In this document: positions 53,044 through 54,489 of the stretch, in pieces
How the letters are laid out: each line of letters begins with the position of its first letter
Numbering within the stretch: position 1 is the stretch's first letter
Assembly (NCBI RefSeq): GCF_003716325.1
Contig: NZ_RDSR01000023.1
Coordinates: forward strand, 1-54,489
DNA: 54,489 bases
Direction of reading: 5' to 3'
DNA from: Cryobacterium tepidiphilum
Lineage (GTDB): Bacteria; Actinomycetota; Actinomycetes; Actinomycetales; Microbacteriaceae
Notes under the pieces: generated by a model
The model's database searches: none
Told to the model about the DNA's origin: nothing
What the model saw: the letters and a program-made list of their open reading frames with translations, nothing else
Translations under genes and position numbers: made by a program

Positions 53044-54072
53044 TCAACTGTCGCTTCCCGCGCCCGGCTCGTCGGCCTGGACGGAGGTGAGCGGGCCTTC
53101 CCGGCGCGCCTTGATCAGGCTGGCGATCGTGGCGACGGCCATCGACACGATGATCACCCCGAGGGAGGTCCACGTGTTGATCTCGGGCGCCCACTCGACC
53201 CCGTGGCCGCCGTTGATGAACGGCACCTCGTTGGTGTGCAGCGCGTGGAACACGAGCTTCACGCCGATGAAGGCGAGGATGAACGCGATGCCGTACTTGA
53301 GGTAGTCCAGGCGCTCGAGCAGGCCGCCGAGGAGGAAGTACAGCTGGCGCAGGCCCATGAGCGCGAACACGTTGGCGGTGAAGACGATGAACGGGCTCGT
53401 CGTGATGCCGAAGATCGCGGGGATCGAGTCGAGGGCGAAGATCAGGTCGGTCGTGCCGATCGCGATGAACACGATGAGCATGGGAGTGAACACCTTGCGG
53501 CCGTCGACGAGAGTGCGGAGCTTGGAGCCCTCGAAGGAGTTGGAGATGCGCAGGTGGTGGCGCAGGTAGCGCACGAGTGCGTTCTCGCTGCTCTCCTCCT
53601 CTTCGCCCTCCTCGCCGGCGACGGCCTGGTGGATGGCGGTGAAGAGGAGGAAGGCTCCGAAGATATAGAAGATCCAGCTGAAGTTCTCGATGAGGGAGGC
53701 GCCGAGCAGGATGAAGATGCCGCGCAGCACGAGGGCGATGATGATGCCCACCATCAGCACTTCCTGCTGGTATTTCCGGGGCACCGAGAACCGCGACATG
53801 ATCAGCACGAACACGAACAGGTTGTCGATGCTCAGGCTGTACTCGGTGAGCCAGCCGGCGAGGAACTGTCCCGCGTGTTCCGCGTCGGCGAGCACCAGCA
53901 TGAGCACCGTGAAGACGAGTGCAAGGGTCACGTAGAAGGCGACCCAGAGGCCGGCCTCCTTCATGGAGGGGATGTGCGGGCGCTTGAAGACGTAGAGCAG
54001 GTCCGCGACGAGGATCAGGGTCAGGATGACCAAGGAGCCGATTTCGAAGGGAAGCGGGAGGGCAAGTTCCAC
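53044..54072 (-). CDS. TerC/Alx family membrane protein
   Basis: 342 aa from GTG at 54072. About nine hydrophobic segments; TerC motifs EYSLSIDNLFVF and DLIFALDSIPAIFGI carry the conserved acidic residues in the membrane. The family covers TerC (tellurite resistance clusters) and Alx/MeeF-type Mn2+ exporters. The yybP-ykoY riboswitch just upstream points to Mn2+ export. A charged loop (GEEGEEEESSENA) lies near the middle. The role in tellurite resistance is not supported, as no other ter genes are near. Confidence 0.93.
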   Translation of the reverse strand: MELALPLPFEIGSLVILTLILVADLLYVFKRPHIPSMKEAGLWVAFYVTLALVFTVLMLVLADAEHAGQFLAGWLTEYSLSIDNLFVFVLIMSRFSVPRKYQQEVLMVGIIIALVLRGIFILLGASLIENFSWIFYIFGAFLLFTAIHQAVAGEEGEEEESSENALVRYLRHHLRISNSFEGSKLRTLVDGRKVFTPMLIVFIAIGTTDLIFALDSIPAIFGITTSPFIVFTANVFALMGLRQLYFLLGGLLERLDYLKYGIAFILAFIGVKLVFHALHTNEVPFINGGHGVEWAPEINTWTSLGVIIVSMAVATIASLIKARREGPLTSVQADEPGAGSDS

Positions 54073-54117
54073 GAGGAGCCTTTCTCAGTGAGGGGTGCCG
54101 CAGTGCAGCACGAAACC

Positions 54118-54232
54118 CGAAAGTCTCTCCCGCGCCATCCGGCACCACCGTGTCCGGGAGCGCGGCAGCACGCTCCGTATTGACGATCACGGTGTAGGAC
54201 CCCGTCAGGGCCCAGAGGGATACTCCCCTTCG
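54118..54232 (-). ncRNA. yybP-ykoY manganese riboswitch
   Basis: On the minus strand, closing stem P1 pairs CGAAGG (54232-54227) with CUUUCG (54123-54118). The conserved 5' block AAGGGGAGUA follows directly, and the second conserved block UCGUCAAUACG lies near the middle, matching the L1 and L3 loops that bind Mn2+ in this class. The 3' end GGAGAGACUUUCG fits the consensus. It lies 45 nt before terC, a classic target of the class. A GUGCUGC/GCGGCAC hairpin between them may be the expression platform. Confidence 0.82.
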
Positions 54233-54308
54233 CTGGGGAAAGTCTAGCGGACGAGGCCCGCGCCTGCGCTCCCTCCCGCTGCCCCGCGCGACGACGTCCA
54301 GCACGCTC

Positions 54309-54368
54309 CGCGGGTTGAACGCCGCTGCGCGGGTTGAATTCGACCCGCGCAGCGGCGTTCAACCCGCG
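54309..54368. repeat. perfect 26-bp inverted repeat
   Basis: 54309-54334 is the exact inverse complement of 54343-54368, with an 8-nt centre that can itself mostly pair. The word CGCGGGTTGAA occurs twice directly within it (54309 and 54328). It lies between the tRNA-Glu terminator and the terC riboswitch. Confidence 0.75.
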
Positions 54369-54391
54369 CGTCGGGTTCGCATTCGGGGAGG

Positions 54392-54431
54392 CAAGAAAGA
54401 AGCCCTCCCGCGATGAACGCGAGAGGGCTTC
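54392..54431 (-). terminator. terminator after tRNA-Glu
   Basis: A 14-bp stem with one mismatch (54431-54418 with 54412-54399), 5-nt loop, then TTCTTTCTTGC on the minus strand. It starts 9 nt after the tRNA 3' end. Confidence 0.85.
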
Positions 54432-54439
54432 TGCGGTTG

Positions 54440-54489
54440 TGACCCCAGCGGGATTCGAACCCGCGTTACCGCCGTGAGAGGGCGACGTC
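54440..54489 (-). tRNA. tRNA-Glu (CTC), 3' part only
   Basis: The last 50 nt read on the minus strand contain the anticodon arm UCGCC-CUCUCAC-GGCGG with anticodon CUC, a T arm GCGGG-TTCGAAT-CCCGC, and the acceptor 3' strand TGGGGTC with discriminator A. No CCA is encoded. The 5' part (acceptor and most of the D arm) lies beyond the window. Confidence 0.93.

Noticed and set aside
53044..54072. Tellurite resistance determinant
   Set aside because: The TerC family match is firm, but no other ter genes are present and the Mn2+ riboswitch points to manganese.

Overview
The window is a stretch of high-GC actinobacterial chromosome. Gene order, protein sequences and codon use (mostly C or G at third positions) fit the family Microbacteriaceae; genus and species cannot be fixed from the sequence alone. 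Almost all of it is conserved housekeeping DNA. No prophage, transposase, rRNA operon or CRISPR array is visible. Most genes lie on the minus strand, so they are read from the right end of the window towards the left.

In transcription order (right to left): a partial tRNA-Glu(CTC) with its terminator; a large perfect palindrome; a yybP-ykoY (manganese) riboswitch in front of a TerC-family membrane protein; a PP2C phosphatase; a leucine-rich leader peptide and hairpin in front of leuC-leuD; then murA, plsC, gpsA, ddl. thiL, a TPR protein, recG and coaD follow, with rsmD and a DUF3515 lipoprotein on the plus strand. Next come MoxR AAA-ATPase, DUF58 and transglutaminase genes, then DUF177, rpmF, rnc, mutM, smc, ftsY, a DUF2004 gene and ffh. 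These combine ribosome maturation, chromosome condensation and the signal recognition particle pathway. After a plus-strand glutamate-cysteine ligase-like gene comes rpsP-khpA-rimM. A plus-strand AbiEi/DUF559 gene splits this group from trmD. The run continues with a membrane protein, rplS, lepB, rnhB, DUF2469, yraN, comM, dprA and xerC.

The left third holds a plus-strand M23 peptidase-like gene that runs antisense into xerC, then rpsB, tsf, pyrH, frr and cdsA, a four-repeat DivIVA-like protein, a lytic transglycosylase-like protein behind an unusual direct-repeat promoter, a small Cys/His protein and an alpha/beta hydrolase. On the plus strand are a long coiled-coil DivIVA-like protein and an AI-2E family transporter. 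The far left has a membrane protein with an internal lipobox, a CnoX-like thioredoxin, and a DUF222/HNH endonuclease cut by the window edge.

The main regulatory signals are these. (1) A candidate leuL attenuator before leuCD, with a 16-residue leader of which 6 are leucine; its -10 box sits 6 nt from its GTG, so it looks leaderless. (2) A yybP-ykoY riboswitch before terC. (3) A recurrent arrangement in which a TAnnnT -10 box lies 6, 7 or 9 nt before the start codon, indicating leaderless or nearly leaderless mRNAs, in some cases with the upstream stop codon TAG forming part of the -10 box. (4) A leaderless 15-codon upstream ORF coupled by ATGA overlap to the DUF222/HNH gene. All assignments come from reading the sequence; no database search was run.
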